From Bog-473 sp963791995 (GTDB lineage Bacteria > Actinomycetota > Acidimicrobiia > Acidimicrobiales > RAAP-2): DNA of 64,000 nt. The translations under genes were made by a program, and so were the position numbers. Below, one piece after another: positions 53,682 to 62,994 of the stretch. Under the pieces are notes generated by a model. It saw only the letters and a list, made by a program, of their open reading frames with translations, did not search any database and was not told the origin of the DNA. Within the stretch, counting starts at the first letter, position 1. Every line of letters starts with the position of its first letter. The DNA lies in the NCBI GenBank assembly GCA_963791995.1, contig CAWBUQ010000011.1:62001-126000 (forward strand), in the 5' to 3' direction.

Positions 53682-54568
53682 TCAGTCCAGGCCGACCGGC
53701 TGGGGCACCTCGCCCTGCACCACCGGATTGGACAGCTCGCCGATGCCCTCGATGGCGATGCGAACCTCGTCGCCGCCGGAGAGGAACCGGGGCGGGTCGA
53801 AACCCGGCCCCCACGCCGGCCGGTGTGCCGGTGGCGATGATGGTGCCCGGCTCGAGGGGGAAGGCCGTGGTCAGGTACTCGATCATGGCGGCGCAGCCGA
53901 AGATCATGTCGGCCGTCGTCGAGTCCTGGCGCAGCTCGTCGTTGACCCAGGTCCGGATGGCCAGCGTCTCGGGGTCGCCCAGCTCGTCGCCCGTCACGAG
54001 CTCGGGACCGCACGGCGCGTGGGTGTCGAACGACTTGCCCATGGTGAAGGTGGGCGTGCGCCACTGCCAGTCGCGCGCACTCACGTCGTTGATGACGGTG
54101 AAGCCCGGCGACCACCTCGAGAGCCCGTGCTGCCGGGACGTGCTGGCAACGGCGACCGATCACCATGGCCAGCTCGCCCTCGTAGTCGACCGAGTCGGAG
54201 ACCACCGGCACCACGATCGGGTCGCCCGGTCCCGCGATCGCCGTCCGCTGTTTGTTGAACCAGTACTGCCATTCGGGAGGCTCGCGGCCCATTTCGGCCA
54301 CGTGCGCCCGGTAGTTCATGCCGATGGCAAGAATGGCCGGCGGGTCGGGCACCGGCGCGTGCCGGCGGACCCCCTCGATGGCATGGCGGGCGGCGCCGAG
54401 CCTGGACGCGACACGGACCCGCTCGAGGCCATCGGGTCCGAGAGCCAGCAGTCCGCGCATGGTGGCGGGAAGTCCCGTCGCCGGGTCGCTCAGGTCGACG
54501 ATCTCGTCTCCTTCGACCAAGCCGGGACGGACCAGGCCGTCGGACAGGGAGAAGCTGGCCAGCCGCAC
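53682..54568 (-). CDS. Fumarylacetoacetate-hydrolase-family enzyme (two frameshifts)
   Basis: 295 codons after removing two bases. N-terminal cap (VRLASFSLSDGLVRPGLVEG), ILAIGMNYRAHVAEMG, GPGDPIVVPVVSDSVDYEGE (metal Asp/Glu), then DVSARDWQWRTPTFTMGKSF, GPELVTGDE, and TIIATGTPAGVGAG with SGGDEVRIAIEGIGELSNPV. The breaks are near 54108 and 53815. Acts on 2-oxo-acid-type or aromatic ring-cleavage products; the exact substrate is not clear. GTG start at 54568. Confidence 0.87.
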
Positions 54569-54588
54569 GCCCGCTCCCCCCGCCGCGC

Positions 54589-55188
54589 TCAGCTGAGCTG
54601 CGACTTGTAGGCCTCCCAATGCTTGGTGGCATGGCGGGCCGAGAAGGCGCCGAGGATCTCGACTGCACCGAAGACGATGGCCAGGATCCCGATGAGCACG
54701 ACCAACGCCGTCAGCGGCGCCCCGGGGTGGCGGATACAGAGGAACCCAAGGGCGACCGCGATGACGCCGCGGATGAGATACGCCCACCAGTACGGCATGT
54801 AGTGGTTGCGGACGGAGTCGACGATGTCGAAGATGCCGAGCACCAAGAACCCCCAGCCGACGAGGACGGCGACGATGAAGATCGTGATGTGCGGCCACAC
54901 GAAGCCCACGATGCCTGCCCCGACCCAGATGACGCCGAAGACGAGGTGCAGCCAGCGCTGGCGTGCCATGCGGATCGCACCGACGATCTCGAAGAGACCG
55001 CCGAGGATGAAGAAGCCACTGGCCAGGTAGATGATGGCGTAGACGCTGGCGTGCCGGTAGCTGATCACGAAGAAGCCGAAGATCATGGAGACGATGCCCC
55101 AGGCCAGGTACCAGCCCCACAGCTTTTCGACTTGTTCGCTGACGACATCGCCGACCGCGATGTCGTCGTCGGTGAGAAGAACCGTCAT
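54589..55188 (-). CDS. HdeD-like (DUF308) membrane protein
   Basis: 199 residues with six hydrophobic segments (WGIVSMIFGFFVISY; VYAIIYLASGFFILGGLFEI; LVFGVIWVGAGIVGFVWPHI; FIVAVLVGWGFLVLGIFDIV; LIRGVIAVALGFLCI; ALVVLIGILAIVFGAVEILG). HdeD-type repeats; acid-stress link only in enterics. ATG 55188 is chosen because GGAGG lies eight bases before it; ATG 55200 is the alternative. Confidence 0.85.
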   Translation of the reverse strand: MTVLLTDDDIAVGDVVSEQVEKLWGWYLAWGIVSMIFGFFVISYRHASVYAIIYLASGFFILGGLFEIVGAIRMARQRWLHLVFGVIWVGAGIVGFVWPHITIFIVAVLVGWGFLVLGIFDIVDSVRNHYMPYWWAYLIRGVIAVALGFLCIRHPGAPLTALVVLIGILAIVFGAVEILGAFSARHATKHWEAYKSQLS

Positions 55189-55254
55189 GACGTCCTCCAT
55201 GGCGAGTAGGAGTGCACTGCGTGTTTTCGCAGCGTATCGCCGCGCCGGGCGCGA

Positions 55255-56473
55255 TTAGGGGATGCACGAGCGCAGCGCCTGCAGCGCGCGAGGACCCCAC
55301 GAGGCGCCGGCACTCGCCCACTGATGCGGAGACTCGAGCACCTCGTCGGCCTCTGCCCAGAGCTCGTCCTCGACCTCCTGGAGCACGGCACGGACGGCGT
55401 GCAGCGCGCCGGGATCGGGATCGGCCTCCACGTGCCGGCGCAGCGAGTCCGCGGCGTGCCAGAGCTCCTCGCCCGACAGCTCGAAGGGGACGAAGGGCGG
55501 TGGCCCCGCCGCCGATCCCAAGAAGGCGGGGACGTAGATGCTCGTGCACGGGCTGCCAGCCGCCACATAGGCGCGGAGCGGTTCCCCCTCCGCGATGTGT
55601 GCCGGCAGCTCGGCGATCATGGAGGCGGCGGTGACAACGCGCCCGTGCACGTGCATGCACACGCTCCAGCTACTGACATCGTCGGCGACGCCGGACGGCA
55701 TCGGGTGGACCGGGCCCGGCGTGCCGGGAGCGCCCCAGGGGCCGGCGCCGTGGTCGCGCAGATGGCCTGCCGTGGCGGCCGCCGTGAGCGCGCCGGGAGG
55801 GCTCGAGGCCAGGAAGCGCCGGCTGGCCGCCAGGCGGACGTCGGCGAAGCGCGTGTCCGGTGGCGTCGTCACGGAAGCGGTCGAAGTCGTCGCCCGGAGC
55901 GAGGTGGCGCGAGCCGCGGGTCCACTCGGTGCCGATGGTCAAACGATTGGACACGGCCGTCGCACCGCTCGCCGACGCGACGGCATACGCCGATCCGGCA
56001 GTCTCGACCACGACGGCGCCAGTGGGATCGGCGATAAGGAACGAGGAGTCGTAGGCCTCCTGGCGCGCGACGTCCGCGATGCCGCCCTGGCCGCAGGTGT
56101 CGAGCAGGCCGACGATGGCGTCGACGGCCTCGTCGGCAGTGCGAGCCCGCTCGAGTCCGAGGCGGACCAAGTCCATGCCGATCAGGGCCGGCGGCGCAGA
56201 CGCGGCGTCGTGGGTCGTCGGGACACGCTCATTGCCGATGGCGACGCCGTGCTCGTTGACGCCGTGCTCGGCGCCCCAGCACCACGTGGGGCACGACAGG
56301 AACGTGGCGTGCGCGCCGGTGTCGCCGATCGAGAGGTACTGGGTGCGCAACGTGCATCCCGCCGAGCTGCGCCGGCCGAACGGCCAGGCCACCTGGACCT
56401 CGCCCGGAGGCCGGTCCGAGTTCTTGGCGAACACCATGCCCCGTGGGCCCGGCGCGCACAGCGTGTCGCACAT
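55255..56473 (-). CDS. C69 peptidase/secernin-like protein (one frameshift)
   Basis: Ntn-hydrolase: the second residue Cys is the nucleophile (MCDTLCAPGPRGMVFAKNSD, where RPPGEVQ follows). Then GVNEHGVAIGNERV, AVVVETAGSAYAVA, AVSNRLTIGTEW. An extra base near 55866 shifts to the C-terminal part (FADVRLAASRRFLASS; SSWSVCMHVHGRVVTAASMI). Corrected length 406 codons. Family members hydrolyse dipeptides or amides. ATG 56473 is fixed by the Cys position and by a -10 box six bases upstream. Confidence 0.85.
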
Positions 56474-56479
56474 GCCCGC

Positions 56480-56485
56480 AGTGTA
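56480..56485 (-). promoter_or_regulatory. -10 element of the C69 peptidase
   Basis: TACACT on the minus strand, six bases before ATG 56473, only 24 bp from the divergent P450 start. Confidence 0.5.
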
Positions 56486-56496
56486 GAGAGCTGGGT

Positions 56497-57792
56497 ATGG
56501 TGGGCGACATGGAGCCACACGCGGTCCTGTCGGCCGACGAGATCGACCTCTCGGACATGGAGTTCTGGGCGCGACCCTGGGACGAGCGCGAAGGCGCCTT
56601 CCAGACGCTCCGGCGCGAGCGGCCGATGCCCTTCTTCGACGAGCCCGAGATCCCCGAGGCCCTGACCTATGTGATCCCCGAGGGGCACGGGTACTACGGG
56701 TTGACGCGCTACGCCGACATTGCAGAGGCCAGCCGGCATCCCGAGATCTTCCAGTCCGGGAAGGGAGCGACCTCCATCATCGACATGCCCAACGAGATGC
56801 TCGACTTCTTCGGGTCCATGATCAACATGGACAACCCTCGCCACGCCCGGTTGCGCCGCATCGTCTCGGCCGCCTTCAACCCGCGCCGGATCAAGCAGAT
56901 CGAGGAGCGCATCGATTTCGTCGCCAACAGCGTCATCGACCGCGTGGCGGGCATGGGCGGGTGCGATTTCGTCACCGAGGTGTCGTCACGCCTCCCGCTC
57001 GAGATCATCTGCGACATGATGGGGATCGGGCCATCGGAGTACGACACGGTCTTCAACGCGTCCAACGTCATCCTTTCCAACGGCGACCCTGAGTACGTGC
57101 CCGAGGGGACCGACCCCATGCTGGCCTTCATGACGGCGGCCCAGCAGCTGAACCTGTTGATGACCGACCTGGCCGCGGACCGCAAGAAGCATCCGACGGA
57201 GGACATCACCTCCGCGCTGGTCAACACGAACGTCGACGGCGAGGCACTGACGGACAGCGAAGTGGCGTCCTTCTTCATCCTGCTGGTGGTGGCCGGCAAC
57301 GAGACGACTCGCAACGCCATCAGCCACGGGCTGCTGGCACTCACCGAGCACCCCGAGCAGCGGGCACTGTGGTCGGCCGACCCGGCCGGGATCGCGGCGA
57401 CCGGCGTCGACGAGATCGTGCGCTGGGCCTCGCCGGTCATCTGGATGCGCCGGACCGTGGCGAGTGACACGGTGCTCGGTGAGACCGAGATGCACGAGGG
57501 CGACAAGGTGATCATGTTCTACAACTCGGCGAACCGGGATGAGGCGGTGTTCGAGGATCCCTACCGCTTCGACGTCCGCCGCGCCCCCAACCCCCACATC
57601 GGCTTCGGGGCTGCGGGCCCGCATTTCTGCCTGGGCGCGCATCTGGCCCGCGAAGAGATCGACGTCATGTTCCGTCGCCTGTTCGAGCGCCTACCCGATA
57701 TTCAGGCGACCGGCGCGCCGGACCGGCTGCTCTCCCCCTTCATCAACGGGATCAAGCACATGGACTGCACCTTCACGCCCGTCCCCGGCTGA
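56497..57792 (+). CDS. Cytochrome P450
   Basis: 431 residues, unbroken. I-helix oxygen motif VVAGNETTRNAISHGL, K-helix VDEIVRWASPVIWMRRTVAS, and heme loop GFGAAGPHFCLGAHLAREEI with the axial Cys. N-terminal INMDNPRHARLRRIVSAAFN. It resembles actinobacterial CYP125/CYP142-like steroid or fatty acid oxidases, but the class cannot be fixed by eye. Redox partners: a ferredoxin lies 1.6 kb away (59386) and might serve it. Confidence 0.93.
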   Translation: MVGDMEPHAVLSADEIDLSDMEFWARPWDEREGAFQTLRRERPMPFFDEPEIPEALTYVIPEGHGYYGLTRYADIAEASRHPEIFQSGKGATSIIDMPNEMLDFFGSMINMDNPRHARLRRIVSAAFNPRRIKQIEERIDFVANSVIDRVAGMGGCDFVTEVSSRLPLEIICDMMGIGPSEYDTVFNASNVILSNGDPEYVPEGTDPMLAFMTAAQQLNLLMTDLAADRKKHPTEDITSALVNTNVDGEALTDSEVASFFILLVVAGNETTRNAISHGLLALTEHPEQRALWSADPAGIAATGVDEIVRWASPVIWMRRTVASDTVLGETEMHEGDKVIMFYNSANRDEAVFEDPYRFDVRRAPNPHIGFGAAGPHFCLGAHLAREEIDVMFRRLFERLPDIQATGAPDRLLSPFINGIKHMDCTFTPVPG

Positions 57793-57807
57793 AGGCAGCG
57801 GCCGGCG

Positions 57808-58158
57808 TCATGACGGCGCCGAGAATTCGTTGAACGCGGCCAGCGCCCGGGCGCCCCAGACGGTCCCGGGCCCGCCGTTCATGGAAACGGCGACGCCGAT
57901 CATCTCGGCGACCTCCTCGGTGGTGGCCCCGCGCCGTGCGCAGCCCCGTGCGTGCGCGACGACGCAGCCGTCGCACTCGCGCGTGATGGATATGGCAAGC
58001 GCGATCAGCTCCTTGGTCTTGACCATCAGGGCTCCCTCGCTGAACGCGGCCGAGCGCAGCGCGGCATAGCCGCTCATCACGTCGGGGATGGCGTCGCGGA
58101 GCGCCCGGGACGGCTCGCGCAGCTCGTCTTGGATGCCCTGGAAGTGGTTGTGGTCCAT
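57808..58158 (-). CDS. AhpD/carboxymuconolactone-decarboxylase-like protein
   Basis: 116 residues. FSEGALMVKTKELIALAISI, redox motif ECDGCVVAHARGCARRGATT (CxxC with downstream His), EEVAEMIGVAVSMNGGPGTV. Peroxidase-reductase type alkylhydroperoxidase. ATG 58158; convergent with the P450 gene. Confidence 0.9.
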   Translation of the reverse strand: MDHNHFQGIQDELREPSRALRDAIPDVMSGYAALRSAAFSEGALMVKTKELIALAISITRECDGCVVAHARGCARRGATTEEVAEMIGVAVSMNGGPGTVWGARALAAFNEFSAPS

Positions 58159-58820
58159 GGGCGCATGGTCCCACGCGGGGCACCACGCGGCGCGTCGAGC
58201 GCGGGCGCGCTGACCGTCAGGCGGAGGCTTCCCCCGCACGGCCCGCGGTTTCGCACTTCCTCGACCGCGGCCATGGCCCGGCGCAACTCCGTGATCCAGT
58301 CCGACTCGTGGTCGGCAACCAGGCGGACGCACCAGGCGAGGGCCTCGCTCCGGCTCCGGGCCACGCCGGCATTGATCAGCGTGTCGAGGACGCGACGGTC
58401 ACCCATGCGCAGCCTGGTCATCACGGGCACGCCGGCGGTCGTGAAGAGGACCGTCGAGCCGCCGCAGACGGCTCCCCACGACACGGTGCGCCGGAAGGCG
58501 GGCTGGGCCTCGTCCGCGATGCGCATCCGCATGGCGCGGCTCTCCTCGCGAAATCCGCTGATACGGGCCTGCTCGGCGACCCGCACCTCGTCCTCGGCCG
58601 CGCCCTCGGGCAGCTGGGGCGACGCCAGGGCTCCGATGACCTGGATCTCGTCGTCGTCGATGGCGATCGTGGGGCTGTCTTCGAACCAGGCGCCAGGCAC
58701 CCGTCCGCTGAACCAGGCCCCGATCAGGCGCTCCTGCTCGGGTCCGGAGGGGGGTGGCGCCGAGGTCCGGCGCCGGCCTCGCTGCGGGCCCCGCCGGCCC
58801 TCGTTCGTGTCTTCAGGCAT
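58077..58820 (-). CDS. Hypothetical protein with ribbon-helix-helix-like C-terminal part
   Basis: Up to 247 residues. The region GDRRVLDTLINAGVARSRSE followed by ALAWCVRLVADH has the spacing of ribbon-helix-helix DNA-binding proteins (antitoxin-like). The N-terminal 130 residues are of unknown type. The 3' end overlaps the AhpD gene by 82 bases, which is unusual; a frameshift near 58200 could mean the real stop comes earlier. Start ATG 58820 has TAATCT six bases before it. Confidence 0.6.
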   Translation of the reverse strand: MPEDTNEGRRGPQRGRRRTSAPPPSGPEQERLIGAWFSGRVPGAWFEDSPTIAIDDDEIQVIGALASPQLPEGAAEDEVRVAEQARISGFREESRAMRMRIADEAQPAFRRTVSWGAVCGGSTVLFTTAGVPVMTRLRMGDRRVLDTLINAGVARSRSEALAWCVRLVADHESDWITELRRAMAAVEEVRNRGPCGGSLRLTVSAPALDAPRGAPRGTMRPWTTTTSRASKTSCASRPGRSATPSPT

Positions 58821-58826
58821 ATTACG

Positions 58827-58832
58827 AGATTA
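58827..58832 (-). promoter_or_regulatory. -10 element of the 58820 gene
   Basis: TAATCT on the minus strand, six bases before ATG 58820. Confidence 0.5.
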
Positions 58833-58872
58833 CACGATTACAGACCGAGAGGCAAGAGGTCGGCTGGGTCGT

Positions 58873-59364
58873 TCACACCAAGGACAACTTGAACCCCACA
58901 TGGGAGGGGGAGAACCCGAGCCGCTCGTAGAAACGGTGGGCACCGGGACGACGCACGTTCGAGGTCAGCTGCACGCGGTAACACCCCAGGTCCCGGGCAC
59001 GATCGACGGCGGCGCGCACGAGCGCGCTGCCCACCCCGCTCCCCCGATGATCAGGATGGACGTGGACGGACTCGATCTCGGCGCAGAGCCCGCCCCTCGC
59101 CTGCAGGTGCCGGAAGACGATCAGCTGACACACGCCGACGACCGCTCGACCGAGCTCGGCGACGAGGACGGCGCCGCCGTTGTGCCCGGCCTCCCGTCGC
59201 GCCAGGCGGTAGGGGTCCAGGGTTTCGGGGTCCTCGCGGTCTCCCGGTGCGCCGGGCAGCGCGCCGAGGGTCAGCAGCTCGACGACCCGAGCGAGATCGC
59301 CGTCGAGGCAGAGCCGCACGACGAGGCCGTCGGGCGGGTGCGGCGGCGGGTCGCCCGTGATCAT
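58873..59364 (-). CDS. GNAT-family N-acetyltransferase
   Basis: 163 residues. GLVVRLCLDGDLARVVELLT, VVGVCQLIVFRHLQARGG, CoA-binding motif A VHVHPDHRGSGVGSALVRAA, and RVQLTSNVRRPGAHRFYERL with GF after it. Acceptor unknown. Start ATG 59364 or 59373. Confidence 0.88.
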   Translation of the reverse strand: MITGDPPPHPPDGLVVRLCLDGDLARVVELLTLGALPGAPGDREDPETLDPYRLARREAGHNGGAVLVAELGRAVVGVCQLIVFRHLQARGGLCAEIESVHVHPDHRGSGVGSALVRAAVDRARDLGCYRVQLTSNVRRPGAHRFYERLGFSPSHVGFKLSLV

Positions 59365-59385
59365 GCAGGCCATTGTGGCCCGCTG

Positions 59386-59595
59386 CTAATGCCCGCTCTT
59401 GCGCTCCCGGAGGGTGATGGCACGGCGTGGGCAGTCCCGGGCGGCTCGTCGTGCGACATCCGCCAGCTCCGGCGCCAGCGGCCTGCCGTCGACCATGGGG
59501 TAGCCCCACTCGTCGAGAGTGATCGCCTCGGGCAGCAACTCGGCGCAGTAGCCATAGGCGTCGCAGGCAACCGGGTCGATGAGAATGCGCAACAT
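59386..59595 (-). CDS. Single-cluster ferredoxin
   Basis: 69 residues: MLRILIDPVACDAYGYCAEL, then EAITLDEWGYPMVDG and AARDCPRRAITLRE. Three Cys (C-x5-C and CP) fit a [3Fe-4S] ferredoxin, the type that often feeds P450s. It ends the redox operon, two bases after the NuoF-like stop, so it could deliver electrons to the NuoF/ferric-reductase chain, the P450, or both. Confidence 0.88.
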   Translation of the reverse strand: MLRILIDPVACDAYGYCAELLPEAITLDEWGYPMVDGRPLAPELADVARRAARDCPRRAITLRERKSGH

Positions 59596-59597
59596 GC

Positions 59598-60896
59598 TCA
59601 AGCCGTCCTCGGCGCGGTGGGGAAGCGCAACTGCGTCGTACGGCGCCAATGCGCGCACGGCGTTCCCTGCAGGTGGGCCTGCACATCGGGCGCAAAGACC
59701 TGGAGCGCACTCCGGACCAAGTTGACAGCCCCGTCGGGGTGACGGCACGCGCCACGGCCTGCGACCTCGTACAAGCGGCGCTCCAGACGACGCACGAGAC
59801 CGGAGTCGACCTGGCCGCGCGCCAGTCGGGTCAGGTCGTCGGCGATGGCGGGCAGCCCGTAGAGGCAAGGCCCGCACTGCCCCGCGCTCTGGCCCGCCAA
59901 GTAGTCCGCGACGCGCGCCGACTCCGAGAGCCCGCAGGCATCCGGACCGAGCACGATGACGATGCCGACTCCCGCAGTCGCGCCCACGGCGCGCAAGGAC
60001 AGCGACGCGTACGGCGTCGTGAAATGCTCCGCGCCCACCCAGGCCCCGCCGTACCCGCCGACGAGGAGCGCCTGCGGCGGGTTCAGCGGCGTGGCGCGAT
60101 CGGCGATGTCGATGAGGGGCGTCCCCCGGTCGACCTCGACGACGCCCGGGTGGGCGACGGCGCCGCCGATCGTGACCAGGGAGGTGCCGGGGTCTTCGAC
60201 GAGGCCACGGGCTCGAAATGCATCTGCACCCGTCCGGGCGATCATGGCGACGTGGGCGAGCGTCTCCGCGTTGTGCACGAGGGCGCGGGTGCGCCCGATA
60301 CGCAGCGCCGTCCCCTTGTCCGGCCGGAACGACGGGAGGGAACTCCCGCTCTCGACCCAACTCGTCAGGGCCGACTCCTCTCCCGCGATGTAACGGTCGG
60401 GTGGCCGCAGGAGCTCCTCGGGAGCGGCAGCCGGGTACCGTGCGGCGGCTCGCTCGGCCATGGCGCTGCGCACCGAGGTCGCGACGTGGTCCCTTCCCTG
60501 CGGTACGCAGACGGCGATCCGCCTCGCCCCGCTCGCCGCGGCCAGTAGCTGGGCACCGTCGAGCACCAGGTGGGGCGATCGGAGGAGGAGCAGCTTGTCC
60601 TTGTCGCTCGCCGGCTCACCCTCCATCGCATTGACGAGAATGGTGCAGCCGGGACCTGCCGCCCGCGCCACGGCGAGCTTGATCGCCGCCGGGAACCCGG
60701 CGCCTCCACGGCCAGCGAGTCCGGATGCTTCGAGCACCGACACGAACGCCTCGCGCCAGCCGCGGGCAGCCTTGCCCGCCGGTACGGGCACGGGCCCGAG
60801 CGTCGCCACGTGGCCGGCAAGATCGGTGGGATGGCCCAGCACGCGATAGTTGCCGGTGGCCGGCAGGGTCTCACTCGCACTAACCACGGCGTGCAC
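59598..60896 (-). CDS. NuoF-like (complex I 51-kDa) flavoprotein
   Basis: 432 residues. FMN/NADH fold SGLAGRGGAGFPAAIKLAVA, NAMEGEPASDKDKLLL, RYIAGEESALTSWVESG, the soluble-ligand-binding barrel, and the [4Fe-4S] site GQCGPCLYGLPAIADD with a later Cys in GRGACRHPDGAVNLVRSALQ. It oxidises NADH (or a similar donor) via FMN and passes electrons to Fe-S. Not in a nuo operon: its neighbours are a ferredoxin and a membrane cytochrome. Overlaps the membrane gene by 17 bp. Confidence 0.9.
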   Translation of the reverse strand: MHAVVSASETLPATGNYRVLGHPTDLAGHVATLGPVPVPAGKAARGWREAFVSVLEASGLAGRGGAGFPAAIKLAVARAAGPGCTILVNAMEGEPASDKDKLLLLRSPHLVLDGAQLLAAASGARRIAVCVPQGRDHVATSVRSAMAERAAARYPAAAPEELLRPPDRYIAGEESALTSWVESGSSLPSFRPDKGTALRIGRTRALVHNAETLAHVAMIARTGADAFRARGLVEDPGTSLVTIGGAVAHPGVVEVDRGTPLIDIADRATPLNPPQALLVGGYGGAWVGAEHFTTPYASLSLRAVGATAGVGIVIVLGPDACGLSESARVADYLAGQSAGQCGPCLYGLPAIADDLTRLARGQVDSGLVRRLERRLYEVAGRGACRHPDGAVNLVRSALQVFAPDVQAHLQGTPCAHWRRTTQLRFPTAPRTA

Positions 60897-61503
60897 CCAC
60901 CCGGTCGCGGGCTCTGAGGTCCACGTGCTTCACCGGGACGTCGGGAACCGTGGCGTGCAGACGACGCACCGATGCCTGCAGCGACGCCTGGCGAACCCGC
61001 CATGCCAGCGCGGCAGCGACGGCGAGCCCGCACGCAACGCCGAGCAGGATCACCCACGTTTCCCCCGCATCGGTCCCCATTCCGAACGTGTGCGCCAGCG
61101 CGACGGGCCAGCTGAGATAGGCGAGCCAGTGCACGGCCCGCCACATCCCCGGCCGCATCCGCGAACGGAGCAGGCTCGTCACGAACACGGCGATCATCAG
61201 ATCGAGCGCGATGGCACCGACACCGACCCAGAAGGCACCGTAGGCCGACGTGAACGGGACGACGATGGCAGCCCAGCTGATATTGACGTACGTGTCGAGC
61301 ACGCTGGTGACAACGTGAATGGCCAGAAAGACCACCGCGAGGATCGAGATGCGGCGGTGGATCTCCTGCTGGGCAAAGCCAGGCCAGTTCCGCGCCTTGG
61401 CGCGCGTCGTCGTCAGGAGGCCGAGCACCATGGTCAAGGTGAGCAGGATCAGGGCCGTCAACCCGGTCGCACGGGTGATGTACCACAGTGTCGTCGAGCT
61501 CAT
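60880..61503 (-). CDS. Ferric-reductase-like membrane cytochrome b
   Basis: 207 residues with about five to six helices: WYITRATGLTALILLTLTMV, QQEIHRRISILAVVFLAIHV (two His spaced for heme), AYGAFWVGVGAIALDLMIAV, WRAVHWLAYLSWPVALAHTF (His pair), TWVILLGVACGLAVAAALAW. This is the FRE/Nox-type heme-binding domain without the flavin domain. ATG 61503 overlaps the apbE stop (ATGA). Confidence 0.85.
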   Translation of the reverse strand: MSSTTLWYITRATGLTALILLTLTMVLGLLTTTRAKARNWPGFAQQEIHRRISILAVVFLAIHVVTSVLDTYVNISWAAIVVPFTSAYGAFWVGVGAIALDLMIAVFVTSLLRSRMRPGMWRAVHWLAYLSWPVALAHTFGMGTDAGETWVILLGVACGLAVAAALAWRVRQASLQASVRRLHATVPDVPVKHVDLRARDRVGARRG

Positions 61504-62450
61504 GTCGTCCCTCCAAGAGGCCAGCCGTTGAGGACGAAGACCTCCCCGTCGGATCGCACGAGCCGAACCGACTGATCGAATCCGGCGAGCCGGTCGAGAG
61601 CCTCCTCGCCCCACACCACGGCCGCAGTCGTCACGATGTTGGCATCGACACAGCTCGCGCCGGTCGCCGACACGAGCGTCCAGTAGGGCTCGGCGGAGTC
61701 CCCGGTGCGCGGGTCGACGATGTGGTGGACGTCGCGCCCACCGGCGTGCCACACGCGAGCCGAGGTGGCCGAACTGGCCAGTCCTCCCTGGGCAATGGCC
61801 ACGACCTGGTCGACGAGCGCCGCCGGCGTGCTCGATTCCCGGGCGATGCCGATCGACCAGCCATCGACCGGAGCCGATCCGGCGACCGCCACGTCACCGC
61901 CCAGGCTCACCAGTGCACCACCGTCGACAGCCCGTGCCACTCGGGCCGCAGCACGGTCGGCGGCCAGCGCCTTCGCGGTAGAGCCGAGGTCGAGCCGGAC
62001 ACCACGCGGGATGCGAACGGACCGGTCAGCGGGATTGAGCTGCACGTGTGCGTACCCGACGACGGAGCCCAGCGAACGAGGCGGTGCAGCATCCCGGGAC
62101 AGCACCTCGTCGAGGTCGGCGTCATAGCCGAGCGCGTCGAGTGCGTTCCCCACGGTCGGGTCCACGGCGCCGCCCGTGCGAGCCGCCGCCTTGACTGCGA
62201 CCTCGAGCGCTTCATAGAGCACGTCACCGACTTGCACAGGACGCCCCGATTCGCGATGGACGCGTTGCAGCTCGGAGTCCTCGCGGAAGCGACTGCACGC
62301 AGCGTCGATCGACGCAAGCTCGGCGGCAAGCTCGCGCTCGGCGGTGTCCGCCACGGCGGGGTCCCGGACGACGACCGTGGCCGTCGTGCCGATGGCGCGA
62401 AAGGAGCGGGCGGTGAGGAGCTGGTCGGAACTCGCCGTGGTACTGGTCAT
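61500..62450 (-). CDS. apbE: FAD:protein FMN transferase ApbE
   Basis: 316 residues. AIGTTATVVVRD, IDAACSRFREDSEL, AVDPTVGNALDALGYD, RIPRGVRLDLGSTAKALAAD (FAD-binding), ALVSLGGDVAVAG, HHIVDPRTGDSAEPYWTLVS, and a C-terminal DANIVTTAAVVWG. No signal peptide is evident. The enzyme attaches FMN to Thr/Ser of partner proteins, usually extracytoplasmic redox domains. ATG 62450 overlaps the upstream stop (ATGA). Confidence 0.92.
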   Translation of the reverse strand: MTSTTASSDQLLTARSFRAIGTTATVVVRDPAVADTAERELAAELASIDAACSRFREDSELQRVHRESGRPVQVGDVLYEALEVAVKAAARTGGAVDPTVGNALDALGYDADLDEVLSRDAAPPRSLGSVVGYAHVQLNPADRSVRIPRGVRLDLGSTAKALAADRAAARVARAVDGGALVSLGGDVAVAGSAPVDGWSIGIARESSTPAALVDQVVAIAQGGLASSATSARVWHAGGRDVHHIVDPRTGDSAEPYWTLVSATGASCVDANIVTTAAVVWGEEALDRLAGFDQSVRLVRSDGEVFVLNGWPLGGTT

Positions 62451-62825
62451 CGTGACGTACCGCCCGACGTCACCGACGGCGTGTTCTGGCTCACACTCGG
62501 CGCAGTCGTGGTGCGAGTCACGCTGCCGCCGTTGCTCGAAGAGGATGTCGACGACGATCCTGACGTGTTCGACGTCGACGAGGAGGAGCCTGCCGAACCC
62601 GACGCCGTCGTGGACGTGGTCGAGACCGAGCCCGAACCGGTGGACCCGCTCGTCTGCACCGGCCGTACCGGTCGTCCCTCCGCCGGAGTGTTCGCGCGAG
62701 GCCGCGATCCCGATGGCGACCGTGACGCCCGTCGCAGCAATGACCGCACCCCGCGTCAGCGACCGCAAGCGTGACGCCGCCTTCTCCCGATCGCGGGACC
62801 CGTATGGCGTGTGACTACCAGGCAT
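62447..62825 (-). CDS. Ser/Thr-rich membrane-anchored protein (one frameshift)
   Basis: About 125 residues: N-terminal basic part and a membrane helix (SLTRGAVIAATGVTVAIGIA), a short Gly/Thr linker, then after one extra base near 62660 a long Ser/Thr/Gly tract (SGSTGSGSVSTTSTTASGSA and onward) ending TPSVTSGGTSR. It leads the apbE operon, so it could be the flavinylated partner or an anchoring tether, but no full FMN-binding domain is present. Confidence 0.65.
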
Positions 62826-62994
62826 CGAATTGGGGGACCTCTCTGTAGGGACGCCCCAAATCCCACCATCGTCAACTCGCAGCAGCCGCAGTCCTCGCTG
62901 TGGGCGTGCTGAGACAATTATGCCCCAGAACGGCGGCGGAGAATCGTCGCCGCTACGATCGCCCGACCAAGAACAGCCGGGAAGGGGAGGGGCG

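Noticed and set aside
61504..61752. Longer N-terminus for the ferric-reductase-like protein
   Set aside because: The extension lies antisense to or out of frame with apbE coding sequence; ATG 61503 with ATGA overlap is the natural start.
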